From assembly GCF_000423125.1 (NCBI RefSeq), contig NZ_AUHJ01000012.1, positions 81,688 to 145,687 on the forward strand: 64,000 nucleotides of DNA, written 5' to 3'. This document shows, piece by piece, positions 19,976 to 29,545 of this stretch (within the stretch, counting starts at the first letter, position 1; each line of letters starts with the position of its first letter). The notes under the pieces are model-generated. The model ran no database searches, had not been told where the DNA came from, and was given only the letters and a program-made list of their open reading frames with translations. The DNA comes from Haliea salexigens DSM 19537 (lineage in GTDB: Bacteria > Pseudomonadota > Gammaproteobacteria > Pseudomonadales > Halieaceae). A program made the translations under genes and the position numbers.

Positions 19976-21151
19976 ATGACAACGCACGCAGGGGAATTCC
20001 GCTTTGCGGACCGCATCGCTGATATCGAGCCATTTCGCGTAGTTGAAGTGCTTACGCGGGCGACTGAGCTCGCGGCGGCGGGGCGCGATATTGTGCACCT
20101 GTCTGCCGGGGCACCGGACTTTGTCACGGCGGCGCCCATTGTGGAAGCCGGTCGCCAGGCGCTTGCCGATGGGCACACCCATTACTCGCCGGCGTGTGGC
20201 TTGCCGGCCCTGCGTGAAGCCCTGTCTGCGCATTACGCGCAGGTCTATGGCCTGGATATTGCGCCGCGCCGGATTATTGTGACACCCGGCGCCTCGGGTG
20301 CACTGTTACTGCTCAGCGCGCTGCTGCTCAACCCGGGCGAAGGCATGTTGCTGACCGACCCCGGTTATCCGTGCAACCGGCATTTCATGCGCCTGGTTGA
20401 GGGGCGCGGGCACCTGGTGCCCGTGGATGCGAGTACCCGCTATCAACTCACGGGCGCACTGGCGACCGCGCACTGGCGTGAGAACACCGTCGGCGCGATG
20501 GTTGCCTCGCCCGCCAACCCAACCGGGACCTCGCTCTCCCTGCCTGAGTTGGCCGACCTGTCAGCGGCCGTGCGCGCCCGCCGCGGCCACCTGATTGTGG
20601 ACGAGATCTACCACGGTCTCGGTTACGACGGCCCCACTCGCTCTGTGTTGGAAGTGGACCCGGAGGCCTTCGTGGTCAACAGTTTTTCCAAATACTTCGG
20701 CATGACCGGTTGGCGGCTCGGGTGGTTGGTGGCGCCAGAGGCTGCCGTGCCCGGCCTGGAGAAGCTGGCCCAGAACCTGTTCATCTCCATGTCCACCATG
20801 GGCCAGCACGCTGCCCTGGCCTGCTTCAAGCCCGGTACCCGTGACATTCTCGAAGAGCGGCGCGATATTTTTCGCCAGCGGCGCGACTTCCTGCTGCCGG
20901 CGCTGGAAAGCCTGGGCCTGACAATTCCCTGCAGACCGGACGGTGCCTTCTATATCTATGCCGATACGGCCCGCTTTACCGACGATAGCGAGGCCTTTTG
21001 CTGGCGCCTGCTGGAAGAACACGGCGTTGCCCTCACGCCGGGCGTCGACTTTGGCCACGTGCGGGCCCGCGAGCATATCCGTTTTTCCTACGCCACCAGT
21101 ATGGAGCGTCTGGAAGAAGCGGTGAGCCGGCTGTCGCGGGTACTGGCGTAG
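19976..21151 (+). CDS. Pyridoxal-phosphate aminotransferase, class I/II
   Basis: 391 residues from the ATG at 19976, with AGGGGGA 6 nt upstream; an ATG at 19946 is the alternative. Fold type I: PLP lysine in NSFSKYFGMTGWRLGW, substrate/PLP motifs SPANPTG and VDEIYHGL, and C-terminal HIRFSYA with the carboxylate-binding arginine. Aspartate/alanine-type transaminases have this pattern; substrate not resolved. It diverges from dksA and overlaps sfsA by one base, as in Pseudomonas where a similar gene neighbours dksA. Confidence 0.87.
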   Translation: MTTHAGEFRFADRIADIEPFRVVEVLTRATELAAAGRDIVHLSAGAPDFVTAAPIVEAGRQALADGHTHYSPACGLPALREALSAHYAQVYGLDIAPRRIIVTPGASGALLLLSALLLNPGEGMLLTDPGYPCNRHFMRLVEGRGHLVPVDASTRYQLTGALATAHWRENTVGAMVASPANPTGTSLSLPELADLSAAVRARRGHLIVDEIYHGLGYDGPTRSVLEVDPEAFVVNSFSKYFGMTGWRLGWLVAPEAAVPGLEKLAQNLFISMSTMGQHAALACFKPGTRDILEERRDIFRQRRDFLLPALESLGLTIPCRPDGAFYIYADTARFTDDSEAFCWRLLEEHGVALTPGVDFGHVRAREHIRFSYATSMERLEEAVSRLSRVLA

Positions 21152-21870
21152 TGGAGTTTGCTCCGCTGCTGGAGGGTCGCCTGATACGCCGCTACAAGCG
21201 CTTCCTGGCGGATGTGGCAATGCCGTCGGGCGAAACACTGACTGTGCACTGCCCCAACACCGGCGCCATGACGGGCTGTGCCGAGCCGGGCGCACGTGTA
21301 TGGCTGTCGCAATCGGCCAACAGCAAACGCAAGTACCCGCATACCTGGGAGCTGGTGGAGACCTCCCGTGGTCTTGCCTGTATTCACTCGGCGCTGGCCA
21401 ACCGGGTGGTGAAGGAAGCCGTGCAGGCGCAACGTATACCCGGGTTGGAAGGCTACCCCGAAATCGCCACGGAGGTGGCCTACGCTGGCGGCAGCCGGGC
21501 GGACCTGCTGCTCAGCGGGCCCGCGGGGCGGGTGTACATCGAAGTGAAGTCGGTGACACTGTGTGTGGATGGCGGTCAGGGCCTGTTCCCCGATGCGGTG
21601 AGCGAGCGGGGCCGCAAACACCTGGCAGCGCTACGTGAGGTGCTCGATGCGGGCACGCGCAGCGTGCTGCTGTTCTGCGTATTCCACCGCGGCATTGCGC
21701 GGGTCAGCAGCGCCGGTGGCATCGACCCGGCGTACCGCGAGGCATTGCGCGAAGCGCAGGCGGCGGGTGTAGAGGTGCTGGCCTGGGGCGCAGAGATCAC
21801 GCCCCAGGGTCTCACGTTGGCGCACCCGCTGCCGTTTTCACTCGATCCGCAGGCGCAACCATCATGCTGA
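21151..21870 (+). CDS. sfsA: Sugar fermentation stimulation protein homologue SfsA
   Basis: 239 residues from the GTG at 21151, which overlaps the aminotransferase stop (TAGTG). OB-fold plus nuclease-like domain: HCPNTGAMTGC, SKRKYPHTWELV, and VYIEVKSVTL with FPDAVSERGRKHL, which carries the E-x-K type residues of a PD-(D/E)XK fold. Its role remains uncertain; named first as a maltose-gene stimulator in E. coli. It overlaps the next gene by 7 bp. Confidence 0.93.
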   Translation: MEFAPLLEGRLIRRYKRFLADVAMPSGETLTVHCPNTGAMTGCAEPGARVWLSQSANSKRKYPHTWELVETSRGLACIHSALANRVVKEAVQAQRIPGLEGYPEIATEVAYAGGSRADLLLSGPAGRVYIEVKSVTLCVDGGQGLFPDAVSERGRKHLAALREVLDAGTRSVLLFCVFHRGIARVSSAGGIDPAYREALREAQAAGVEVLAWGAEITPQGLTLAHPLPFSLDPQAQPSC

Positions 21871-22559
21871 CCATTGCCCAGCTTACCGGCCGCGACGACA
21901 GTCACCTCGTGCCCTGCGCCGGTCCCCACCGCCTGCAGGCGGATGCGGCGGCCGCGTTCGAACGGCTGCAGTCCGATGCCCGCGAGGCGGGCTTTGAGCT
22001 CGCGATTGCCAGCAGCCACCGTTCCTACGAGCGCCAGCGCATTATCTGGAATGGCAAGGCGGGCGGCGAGCGCGCCGTGCACGATGATGCCGGAGCGCCG
22101 GTGGATGTGCTGGCGCTGCCGCCTGCCGCCCGTCTGCACGCCATTCTGCGTTTCTCCGCGCTGCCGGGCACCTCGCGTCATCACTGGGGTACAGACCTCG
22201 ATATCTATGATGCGGCGGCAGTTCCGGCGGACTACGCGGTGGAATTAACCCCTGCGGAAGTGGCGCCGGGTGGGCCTTTTGACGCGTTGCATCGCTGGCT
22301 GGACGAGCGGATGGCAGCGTACGCCTCGCAGGGTTTTTTTCGTCCTTATGCGCGCGATTGTGGCGGTGTGGCGCCGGAGCGTTGGCACCTGAGTTATGCG
22401 CCTCTCTCGCGTGAGCTGGCTGGACGAGTAACCGCTCAGGCGCTGAAGGAATGCTGGGATTGCGATCGCGAGCCATTGGCATTGCGCGCGGAGGTTGAAG
22501 CCGAGCTGCCGGCACTGCTGGCGCGCTACGTGGCTGTTGCGGAGAACTGGTGCGGGTGA
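21864..22559 (+). CDS. VanY-type D-alanyl-D-alanine carboxypeptidase (M15B family)
   Basis: 231 residues. Zinc ligands are visible in SRHHWGTDLDIYD (SxHxxGxAxD-type motif) and ERWHLSY, with catalytic E. It would trim D-Ala from peptidoglycan stem peptides or D,D-dipeptides. No signal peptide is seen at MLTIAQLTGRDDSH, unlike secreted members, so the location is unclear. It overlaps sfsA by 7 bp and is the last gene of this three-gene unit. Confidence 0.87.
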   Translation: MLTIAQLTGRDDSHLVPCAGPHRLQADAAAAFERLQSDAREAGFELAIASSHRSYERQRIIWNGKAGGERAVHDDAGAPVDVLALPPAARLHAILRFSALPGTSRHHWGTDLDIYDAAAVPADYAVELTPAEVAPGGPFDALHRWLDERMAAYASQGFFRPYARDCGGVAPERWHLSYAPLSRELAGRVTAQALKECWDCDREPLALRAEVEAELPALLARYVAVAENWCG

Positions 22560-22578
22560 TTGCGGTGCTGCGGTAGGG

Positions 22579-22611
22579 AAAAAACCGGGGCACGGCAGTG
22601 GCCGGCCCCGG
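22579..22611 (-). terminator. Rho-independent terminator after ppa
   Basis: Read on the minus strand: CCGGGGC (22611-22605), a loop, GCCCCGG (22591-22585), then T6. It lies between convergent ppa and the VanY-type gene. Confidence 0.8.
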
Positions 22612-22626
22612 GATCGTGCAGCGGAC

Positions 22627-23172
22627 TCAGCGGTCGATCTGGCTGGTTTCGTCGAAGTTGCGTACGGCGTCCACAATGGCTTTGCGCGCCTCATCGGAGG
22701 TGCCCCAGCCGTCGATTTTCACCCATTTGCCCTGTTCCAGATCCTTGTAGTGTTCGAAGAAATGCTGGATTTGCTGGATCAGCAGCGGCGGCAGATCGGT
22801 AGCCTCCTTGATATCCTTGTAGGCCTTGCTCAGTTTGTCGGTCGGCACCGCGATCAGCTTGGCGTCACCGCCGGCTTCATCCGACATGTGCAGAATGCCT
22901 ACCGGGCGGCAGGGTATGACACAACCGCTGATGACCGTGTGCGGCGTGTGCACCAGCACGTCCAGCGGGTCGCCGTCGTCGGCCAGCGTGTTGGGAATAT
23001 AGCCGTAGTTGCAGGGGTAGAACATTGCCGCCGTCATGAAGCGGTCGACCATGATCGCGCCGCTGTCGTGATCGACCTCGTACTTGACCGGGTCTGAATG
23101 GGCGGGAACTTCGATAATGACATTGATTTCATCGGGAATGTTCTTCCCGGCGGGCACGAGGTGCAGGCTCAT
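22627..23172 (-). CDS. ppa: Inorganic pyrophosphatase
   Basis: 181 residues, soluble family I. It hydrolyses PPi to phosphate. Motifs: [35 protein letters not shown] with the metal aspartates, and [11 protein letters not shown]. It lies 57 bp downstream of a PPi-dependent phosphofructokinase on the same strand, so the two enzymes that consume PPi are co-located. Confidence 0.97.
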   Translation of the reverse strand: MSLHLVPAGKNIPDEINVIIEVPAHSDPVKYEVDHDSGAIMVDRFMTAAMFYPCNYGYIPNTLADDGDPLDVLVHTPHTVISGCVIPCRPVGILHMSDEAGGDAKLIAVPTDKLSKAYKDIKEATDLPPLLIQQIQHFFEHYKDLEQGKWVKIDGWGTSDEARKAIVDAVRNFDETSQIDR

Positions 23173-23228
23173 GGGCTTTCCTGTTGCGAGTGGTTGTTAA
23201 ATGGGCAGCGGAGTATAGCAGGCTGCGG

Positions 23229-24491
23229 CTAAACCTTGAACGCTGTGTTCAGTTTGCGCGGCACCGGGGTCAGGCGCAGGCGCACGTAGCGCGGCAACCC
23301 CCTGCGATACTCGGGGTAGGCCTCGCCGGTAATCAGGGGTTCCAGGTAGGCGCGCGCGTCATCGGTAATGCCGAAACCATCGCGGCTGATATAGCTGCGG
23401 GGCATTTTCTTTTCCTGATTGGCGACCGCCTCGAGGGGCGCCTCGCCGATGTGCCAGCTGTATTTTTTGCTCTTGCCGCGCACGATTGAGGGCATGATGG
23501 CGTTGCGGCCCTGCAGGGCAAATTCAACGGCGGCGCGGCCCACGGCGTAGGCCTGCTCGAGGTCGGTTTGCGAGGCAATGTGGCGGGCGGAGCGCTGCAG
23601 GTAGTCGGCAACGGCCCAGTGGTACTTGTAGCCCAGTTCCTGCTTGATCATGTCGGCCAGTGTGGGGGCCAGGCCGCCCAGCTGACTGTGGCCAAAGGCG
23701 TCCGTGAGGCCCGACTCGGCCAGGAAGCGTCCCTCGCGGTCCTGCGTGCCCTCCGAGGCAACGATGACGCAGTGACCCCAGCGCTTCACTGTGTGCTTCA
23801 CCCGGGCCAGGAACTTCTTGCGGTCAAACGCCACTTCCGGAAACAGGATGATATGGGGGGCATCGCCCTCCTGTTCCGCTGCGAGCCCGGCAGCGGCGGC
23901 GATCCACCCCGCGTGGCGGCCCATGACCTCAAGAATGAAAACCTTGGTGGAGGTTTCGCACATCGAGGCCACGTCCAGCGCCGCCTCCCGTGTGGAAATG
24001 GCCACATACTTTGCGACCGAACCAAAGCCCGGGCAGGTATCCGTCAGGGGCAGGTCGTTGTCGATGGTCTTGGGAATGTGAATGGCCTGCAGCGGGTAGC
24101 CCATGGCCTGGCTGAGCTGGGAAACCTTCAGGCAGGTGTCCGCCGAGTCGCCGCCACCGTTATAGAAGAAGTAGCCAATATTATGGGCGCGAAACACCTC
24201 GATGAGGCGTTCGTACTCGGCGCGGTTTTCCTCCAGGCTTTTCAGCTTGTGCCGACAGGAGCCGAAGGCGCCCGCGGGCGTGCTCAGCAGGCCGCGAATT
24301 GCCGCGGGTGTTTCCTTGCTGGTGTCTATCAGATCCTCGCGCAGGGCGCCGATTATGCCGTTGCGGCCCGCGTACACTTTGCCGATCTGTTTGCGATTTT
24401 CCCGTGCGGTTTCAATAACACCACAAGCCGAGGCATTGATGACGGCGGTGACGCCGCCCGACTGGGCATAGAAGGCATTCTTTACAGGCAT
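23229..24491 (-). CDS. pfp: Pyrophosphate-dependent 6-phosphofructokinase
   Basis: 420 residues. PfkA superfamily with YNGGGDSADT in place of the ATP-type GGDGS motif and PKTIDNDL, where lysine replaces the glycine of ATP-dependent enzymes; both point to PPi as phosphoryl donor, making the step reversible. The GRHAGW block binds the substrate. It sits upstream of ppa. The donor assignment is from motifs only. Confidence 0.9.
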   Translation of the reverse strand: MPVKNAFYAQSGGVTAVINASACGVIETARENRKQIGKVYAGRNGIIGALREDLIDTSKETPAAIRGLLSTPAGAFGSCRHKLKSLEENRAEYERLIEVFRAHNIGYFFYNGGGDSADTCLKVSQLSQAMGYPLQAIHIPKTIDNDLPLTDTCPGFGSVAKYVAISTREAALDVASMCETSTKVFILEVMGRHAGWIAAAAGLAAEQEGDAPHIILFPEVAFDRKKFLARVKHTVKRWGHCVIVASEGTQDREGRFLAESGLTDAFGHSQLGGLAPTLADMIKQELGYKYHWAVADYLQRSARHIASQTDLEQAYAVGRAAVEFALQGRNAIMPSIVRGKSKKYSWHIGEAPLEAVANQEKKMPRSYISRDGFGITDDARAYLEPLITGEAYPEYRRGLPRYVRLRLTPVPRKLNTAFKV

Positions 24492-24667
24492 AGTCAGTCC
24501 GTAGTGGGCCGGGCCTTGCGGCGCCGGGGAGAGCGTTTTTTAGTCAAGTGGCGATGATACGGGAAACTGAGGCGCTTGTAGACCGTGCGCGGGCCGCTTG
24601 TTGTGGATTACTGCTGTGGTTGCCTGCTGCGTGCTAAACTGCGCGGCTTCACTGGAGGGAGCGGCGC

Positions 24668-26038
24668 TTGAGCGGACACATTCATATTCTGGGTATCTGC
24701 GGTACATTTATGGGCGGAATTGCGCTGTTGGCGCGCGAGCTCGGCTACCGCGTGACCGGCTCCGATGCCAACGTCTATCCCCCCATGAGTACGCAGCTGC
24801 AAGCCGCGGGCATCGAGTTGATGGAGGGCTACGCGCCGGAGCATTTGCAGCCAGCGCCGGATACGGTGGTGGTGGGCAACGCGATGCGCCGCGGCAATCC
24901 CGCGGTCGAGTACCTGTTGAACGCGGGGCTGCCCTACACCTCCGGGCCGCAATGGCTCGCCGAACACGTGCTGCAGGGCAAATGGGTGCTGGCGGTAGCG
25001 GGGACGCACGGCAAGACCACCACCAGCAGCCTGCTGGCCTGGATTCTGGACTATGCCGGACTGGCACCGGGTTTCCTGATTGGCGGTGTACCGGCAAACT
25101 TCGGTCAGTCCGCACGCGGCACCAGCGGCAATTTCTTTGTGGTGGAAGCCGACGAATACGACACGGCCTTTTTTGACAAGCGCTCGAAGTTTGTTCACTA
25201 CCGGCCGCGCACCGTGACCATCAACAATCTCGAGTTTGACCATGCGGACATCTTTCCGGACCTCGCGGCCATTCAGCGCCAGTTCCACCATCTCGTGCGC
25301 TGTGTGCCGGGGGAAGGGATGGTGATCCATCCGCAGGGGCAGGCAGCGGTTGATGATGTGCTGGCCATGGGGTGCTGGACGCCGGCGCAGTCGTTTACTC
25401 TGGACGGCGAGGCCGACTGGAGTGCCACCTTGCTGGCCCCGGATGCGTCGCGTTTTGCCGTGCGCGACCCTGCAGGGTCCACGGCGGAAGTTGCCTGGGG
25501 GTTCCTGGGGCACCACAATGTGGAGAACGCACTGGCTGCGCTGGCAGCGGCGCGGCATGTGGGTGTGCCGTTGCAGCAGGGTGCGGCAGCGCTGGCCGGG
25601 TTCCGGGGGGTCAAGCGCCGGCTGGAATGGTTGGGTGAGGTGGGTGGTGTGACCGTCTATGACGACTTTGCGCATCACCCCACTGCCATTGCGACAACCC
25701 TGCAGGGTTTGCGCGCCAGCGCCGTCGGCCGCGTGATTGCCGTAGTTGAACCGCGCTCCAACACCATGCGTATCGGTCAACACCGACTTGCGCTGCAGGA
25801 ATGTACGCGCGACGCTGACGCCGTGTACTGGTTCCAGCCGCCGGGCATGGACTGGTCGCTCGATGCGGTCGCGGAGGCGAGTACTGTACCGGCCACCGTG
25901 GCCCACGACATCGACCAGCTGGCGCGGCGTGTCGCGCAAGAGTCGCGACCCGGAGACCGGGTGGTCATAATGAGCAATGGCGGCTTTGGTGGCATTCACC
26001 AGCGTCTGCTGGATGAATTGAAGGCGGTAAACTCCTGA
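24668..26038 (+). CDS. mpl: UDP-N-acetylmuramate:L-alanyl-gamma-D-glutamyl-meso-diaminopimelate ligase
   Basis: 456 residues. It recycles murein tripeptide onto UDP-MurNAc. Mur-ligase layout: HILGICGTFMGGIALLARELG, ATP loop GTHGKTTTSSLL, EADEYDTAFFDKRSKF, NLEFDHADIF, and C-terminal DDFAHHPTAI. Start TTG at 24668 with GGAGGGA 7 nt before it. Its TGA overlaps the ATG of the exporter gene, so the two are coupled. Confidence 0.95.
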   Translation: MSGHIHILGICGTFMGGIALLARELGYRVTGSDANVYPPMSTQLQAAGIELMEGYAPEHLQPAPDTVVVGNAMRRGNPAVEYLLNAGLPYTSGPQWLAEHVLQGKWVLAVAGTHGKTTTSSLLAWILDYAGLAPGFLIGGVPANFGQSARGTSGNFFVVEADEYDTAFFDKRSKFVHYRPRTVTINNLEFDHADIFPDLAAIQRQFHHLVRCVPGEGMVIHPQGQAAVDDVLAMGCWTPAQSFTLDGEADWSATLLAPDASRFAVRDPAGSTAEVAWGFLGHHNVENALAALAAARHVGVPLQQGAAALAGFRGVKRRLEWLGEVGGVTVYDDFAHHPTAIATTLQGLRASAVGRVIAVVEPRSNTMRIGQHRLALQECTRDADAVYWFQPPGMDWSLDAVAEASTVPATVAHDIDQLARRVAQESRPGDRVVIMSNGGFGGIHQRLLDELKAVNS

Positions 26039-28659
26039 TGCGTAATCACCCTCTGCTCCACGCCTATGACACCCTGATACTGCGTCGCCCCTGGATCTCG
26101 CTGGCCCTCGTCGCCCTGGTGCTGGCACTCAGTGCCTCGCAACTGGGCAAAATCAAGCTCGATGCGTCGGCCGACTCCCTGATGTTGCAGGGTGACCCCG
26201 CGCTGGACTTCTTTCGCGAGGTGTCCGCTGAATACGGTGCCGAGGACTTCCTGCTGCTGACCTGGCAGCCCGAAGCGCCGCTGCTCAGTGACGCGTCGCT
26301 CGATCCGCTCAAGCGCATGGCGGACGAGCTGCGCACACTGCCGCGGGTGTCCTCCGTGGTTACCGTGTGGGATGTGCCGCTGCTGGAGAGCCCGCCGGTC
26401 AGCCTGTCGGATATCACCTCCGGCGATCCGCTGCCCAGCCTGAACGACCCGCAGGTGGATCGCGCCATGGCGTTGGAAGAGTTCACCACCAGCCCCATTT
26501 ACGCGGAATTGCTGGCCAGCCGCGACGGCGATCTGACCGCTGTGCAGGTCAACCTGCAACGAGACACGCGCTACTTCGACCTGTTGCAGCAGCGTGACGC
26601 GCTGCGCGCCAAGGCGGAGGCGGGTACCTTGAGCGCCGCGGAAGAGGCGGCCCTCGAGGCGGTCGAGGTGGAGTTCAAGGCCCACACGGCACAAGCGCTG
26701 GAGCAGCAGAGCCAGCTGGTGCGATCGGTGCGCACCATCGCCGATGGTTATCGCCAGCACGCACGTATTTTTGTCGGCGGTGTGCCAATGATCACGGCGG
26801 ATATGGTCAGTTTCGTGCGCAGCGATCTGGTGCTGTTCGGCACGGCCATACTCGGCGTCATGCTGGTTGTGCTCGCTCTCATTTTCCGCCGCGTGCGTTG
26901 GACGGTGATTCCTCTGGCTACGTGCATGGCCTCTGTTACGGTGATGCTGGGCCTGCTGGGTTGGCTGGACTGGCGCATGACCGTGATCTCGTCGAACTTT
27001 GTTGCCGTGTTGTTGATCATCAGCCTCGCCATTGCCATCCATCTGGTGGTGCGCTACCGGGAACTGCATGCGGAGGCCCCGGAGGGTGACCTGCATGACC
27101 GTGTGTTGCAGACGGTGGCGTTGATGGCGGTACCCTGCGTCTATACCGGCATTACCACCATCGTCGCGTTCATGTCGCTGGTGGTGTCCGGCATTCAGCC
27201 GGTGATCGATTTCGGCTGGATGATGACGGTGGGTATCCTGGTGGCACTGGTGTTGGCGTTCATTATGGTGCCATGCCTGATTGAAGTGTGGCCCAAAGGC
27301 CGCCCTTTCCGCTTCCGTCAGGAAGGCGAGCCGTTGACGCTGCATTTTGCGCGGGCGACCGAGCACTTCGGCAAAACCATCCTGGTGGCGACCGCGGTTG
27401 TTGTGGGGCTCACGGTGCTGGGTATTTCGCGCCTGCAGGTGGAAAACCGCTTTATCGACTACTTCAAGGAGACCACGGAAATCTACCAGGGTATGGAGCT
27501 GCTGGATTCCCGTCTCGGCGGCACCATTCCACTGGACATCATTTTCTCCGGCCCCGATGCCGCAGCGCCGTTGCCGGGTCTGGAAGGCATGCAACCGGCG
27601 GCGGACGCGCCCGCGGACGACGATCCGTTCCTCGACGGTGACACAGCGGAATTCGCCGCCGCCGATGAGCCTGCTGCGGATGACTGGGGCGATGACTTCG
27701 ATGGCGGATTCGACGACTTCGCTGGCAGCGAAGACAGCTTCACCCCGAGCTACTGGTTCAGCCTGGAAGGCATGCGCCTGCTGGATGCGGCCCACGAGCA
27801 CGTGGCCAGCCAGGAAGAAACCGGCAAGGTACTGTCGCTGTCGACCACGTTTTCGGTGGTGAAGGATCTGCTGGGCGACGACATCGGCAGCGTCGAGCTG
27901 GCGCTGGTGCAGAAGAGCCTCCCGGCGGACGTTGCCGAGCTGATGGTAGATCCCTATTTTTCCGAGGACAAAGAGCAGGCGCGCATTACCGTGCGGGTCA
28001 AAGAAACCAGTGAGCAATTGCGCCGCGATGCATTCCTGTCCCGCCTGCACAACGAGCTTGTTGAGGTGACCGGGCTGGCACCGGAGCGGATTCGTTTCAC
28101 CGGCATGCTGGTGCTGTACAACAACGTCCTGCAAAGCCTGTTCCAGTCGCAGATTCTCACTCTGGGCGCTGTGTTCATCGCCATCATGCTCATGTTCCTG
28201 CTGCTGTTTCGCTCCCTGTCGCTGGCATTCATAGCGCTGGCGCCGAATATTGTGGCCGCCGGTATGGTGCTCGGCGTTATGGGTCTGGCGGGTATTCCGC
28301 TGGATATCATGACCATTACCATTGCCGCCATTGTGGTGGGCATCGGTGTGGATGACTGTATTCACTACGTACACCGGTTTCAGCGGGAGTTCCCGCGCGA
28401 CCGCAATTACGTGGCGGCCATGTACCGTTGTCACGGGAGTATTGGCCGGGCCATGTACTACACAACAGTGACGGTAGTGATCGGCTTTTCGATGCTGACC
28501 CTGTCCAATTTCAATCCGAGTATTTATTTCGGCCTGCTCACGGTGCTGGCGATGGCGGTGGCAGTGATTGGTGCGCTGCTGCTGTTGCCCAGATTGATTC
28601 TGCTGATGCGCCCCCTCGGCCCCGAGGCCGATGTTTCCACCGGGGCGGAGGTGGGTTGA
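26038..28659 (+). CDS. MMPL/RND-superfamily exporter
   Basis: 873 residues with two repeats of one span, a large periplasmic loop and five spans (spans near residues 18-35, 260-390, 440-460, 700-860). DD-containing TM4-like segment IAAIVVGIGVDDCIHYVH is typical of the hydrophobe/amphiphile exporter-3 and MMPL families that move lipids or hopanoids. Loop two holds an unusually acidic, Ala/Asp-rich insert near residues 520-575 (DDDPFLDGD, DDWGDDFDGGFDDF). Coupled to mpl in front and the YkgJ gene behind (TGATG overlaps on both sides). Confidence 0.87.
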   Translation: MRNHPLLHAYDTLILRRPWISLALVALVLALSASQLGKIKLDASADSLMLQGDPALDFFREVSAEYGAEDFLLLTWQPEAPLLSDASLDPLKRMADELRTLPRVSSVVTVWDVPLLESPPVSLSDITSGDPLPSLNDPQVDRAMALEEFTTSPIYAELLASRDGDLTAVQVNLQRDTRYFDLLQQRDALRAKAEAGTLSAAEEAALEAVEVEFKAHTAQALEQQSQLVRSVRTIADGYRQHARIFVGGVPMITADMVSFVRSDLVLFGTAILGVMLVVLALIFRRVRWTVIPLATCMASVTVMLGLLGWLDWRMTVISSNFVAVLLIISLAIAIHLVVRYRELHAEAPEGDLHDRVLQTVALMAVPCVYTGITTIVAFMSLVVSGIQPVIDFGWMMTVGILVALVLAFIMVPCLIEVWPKGRPFRFRQEGEPLTLHFARATEHFGKTILVATAVVVGLTVLGISRLQVENRFIDYFKETTEIYQGMELLDSRLGGTIPLDIIFSGPDAAAPLPGLEGMQPAADAPADDDPFLDGDTAEFAAADEPAADDWGDDFDGGFDDFAGSEDSFTPSYWFSLEGMRLLDAAHEHVASQEETGKVLSLSTTFSVVKDLLGDDIGSVELALVQKSLPADVAELMVDPYFSEDKEQARITVRVKETSEQLRRDAFLSRLHNELVEVTGLAPERIRFTGMLVLYNNVLQSLFQSQILTLGAVFIAIMLMFLLLFRSLSLAFIALAPNIVAAGMVLGVMGLAGIPLDIMTITIAAIVVGIGVDDCIHYVHRFQREFPRDRNYVAAMYRCHGSIGRAMYYTTVTVVIGFSMLTLSNFNPSIYFGLLTVLAMAVAVIGALLLLPRLILLMRPLGPEADVSTGAEVG

Positions 28660-28916
28660 TGCAGTGTCGCGCCGGGTGTGGTGCCTGCTGTGTGGCACCT
28701 TCCATCTCTACACGCTTTTACGGCATGCCCGAGGGCAAGCCGGCGGGGGTGCGCTGTGTTCACCTGACGCCGGAGCGCCTCTGCGGGTTGTTTGGCGACC
28801 CCAGACGTCCCGCGGTGTGCAGTGCTTTTCAGGCGGATGCCGACGTGTGCGGTGACAACCGCAGGGTGGCATTGGCCAATCTGGAGCAGCTGGAAGTTCT
28901 CAGCCGCCCTGACTGA
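28659..28916 (+). CDS. YkgJ-family cysteine cluster protein
   Basis: 85 residues with eight cysteines (positions 3, 7, 10, 11, 33, 42, 54, 64), beginning MQCRAGCGACC. The family is proposed to bind iron-sulfur clusters or zinc; the function is not known. It starts on the last base of the exporter stop (TGATG) and is 13 bp before the Lon-N-like gene, so it belongs to the mpl operon. Confidence 0.85.
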   Translation: MQCRAGCGACCVAPSISTRFYGMPEGKPAGVRCVHLTPERLCGLFGDPRRPAVCSAFQADADVCGDNRRVALANLEQLEVLSRPD

Positions 28917-28929
28917 ACGGGAGTACCCG

Positions 28930-29529
28930 ATGTCGACAACCGAATTGCCCCTGTTTCCCCTGTCTGCGGTGCTCTTGCCCTACGGCAAGATGCCCCTGCA
29001 GATTTTTGAACAGCGTTACCTGGACCTGGTGCGTGACTGCATGAAGAGCGGCACCGACTTCGGTGTAGTCTGGATACGTCGCGGTGAGGAAGTGGCGGTG
29101 AAGGGCTCGCGGCAACAACTTGGCGACCTCGGAACGCTCGCACGCATTGTGGACTTCGACCAGCTGCCGAACGGTTTGCTGGGCGTGACAATCGAAGGCC
29201 GGGAACGGTTTCACCTCAGCGATACGCGGGTGGCGTCGAATGGGCTGGTATTGGGTAATGTCGTATTCGAGTCGATGCCCGAACAGGCCGAATTTGATGA
29301 TGCGTGGCTATCGTTGCGGGAAATTCTGGAAAACCTGAAACAGCATCCCCATGTCAGGCGCATGGGGCTGGAGATCGACTTTGATGACGCCTGGCAAGTG
29401 GGGTACACGCTGGCGCAGCTGTTGCCACTGGAGGAGTCACTGAAGTACTCCCTCCTCAACGCCGGCGACGTTGAGGAGTTGATGGATCAACTGGATCTCA
29501 TCCTGAGCGATATCAGCGGTGAGGGCTAG
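28930..29529 (+). CDS. Lon N-terminal-domain-like protein (LON substrate-binding domain)
   Basis: 199 residues from the ATG at 28930, with CGGGAG 7 nt before it. It consists only of the LON substrate-binding domain: LPLFPLSAVLLPYGKMPLQIFEQRYLDL at the start and a helical C-terminal part. There is no AAA+ or protease domain. Stand-alone LON domain proteins are common in gammaproteobacteria; their role is unknown. Last gene of the mpl unit. Confidence 0.85.
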   Translation: MSTTELPLFPLSAVLLPYGKMPLQIFEQRYLDLVRDCMKSGTDFGVVWIRRGEEVAVKGSRQQLGDLGTLARIVDFDQLPNGLLGVTIEGRERFHLSDTRVASNGLVLGNVVFESMPEQAEFDDAWLSLREILENLKQHPHVRRMGLEIDFDDAWQVGYTLAQLLPLEESLKYSLLNAGDVEELMDQLDLILSDISGEG

Positions 29530-29545
29530 CTCGCGTCAGAATCTG

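Noticed and set aside
25996..28698. 900-codon minus-strand frame opposite the RND exporter
   Set aside because: It is His/Gln/Arg-rich, a typical shadow of GC-rich membrane-protein codons, and the plus-strand gene has clear family motifs.
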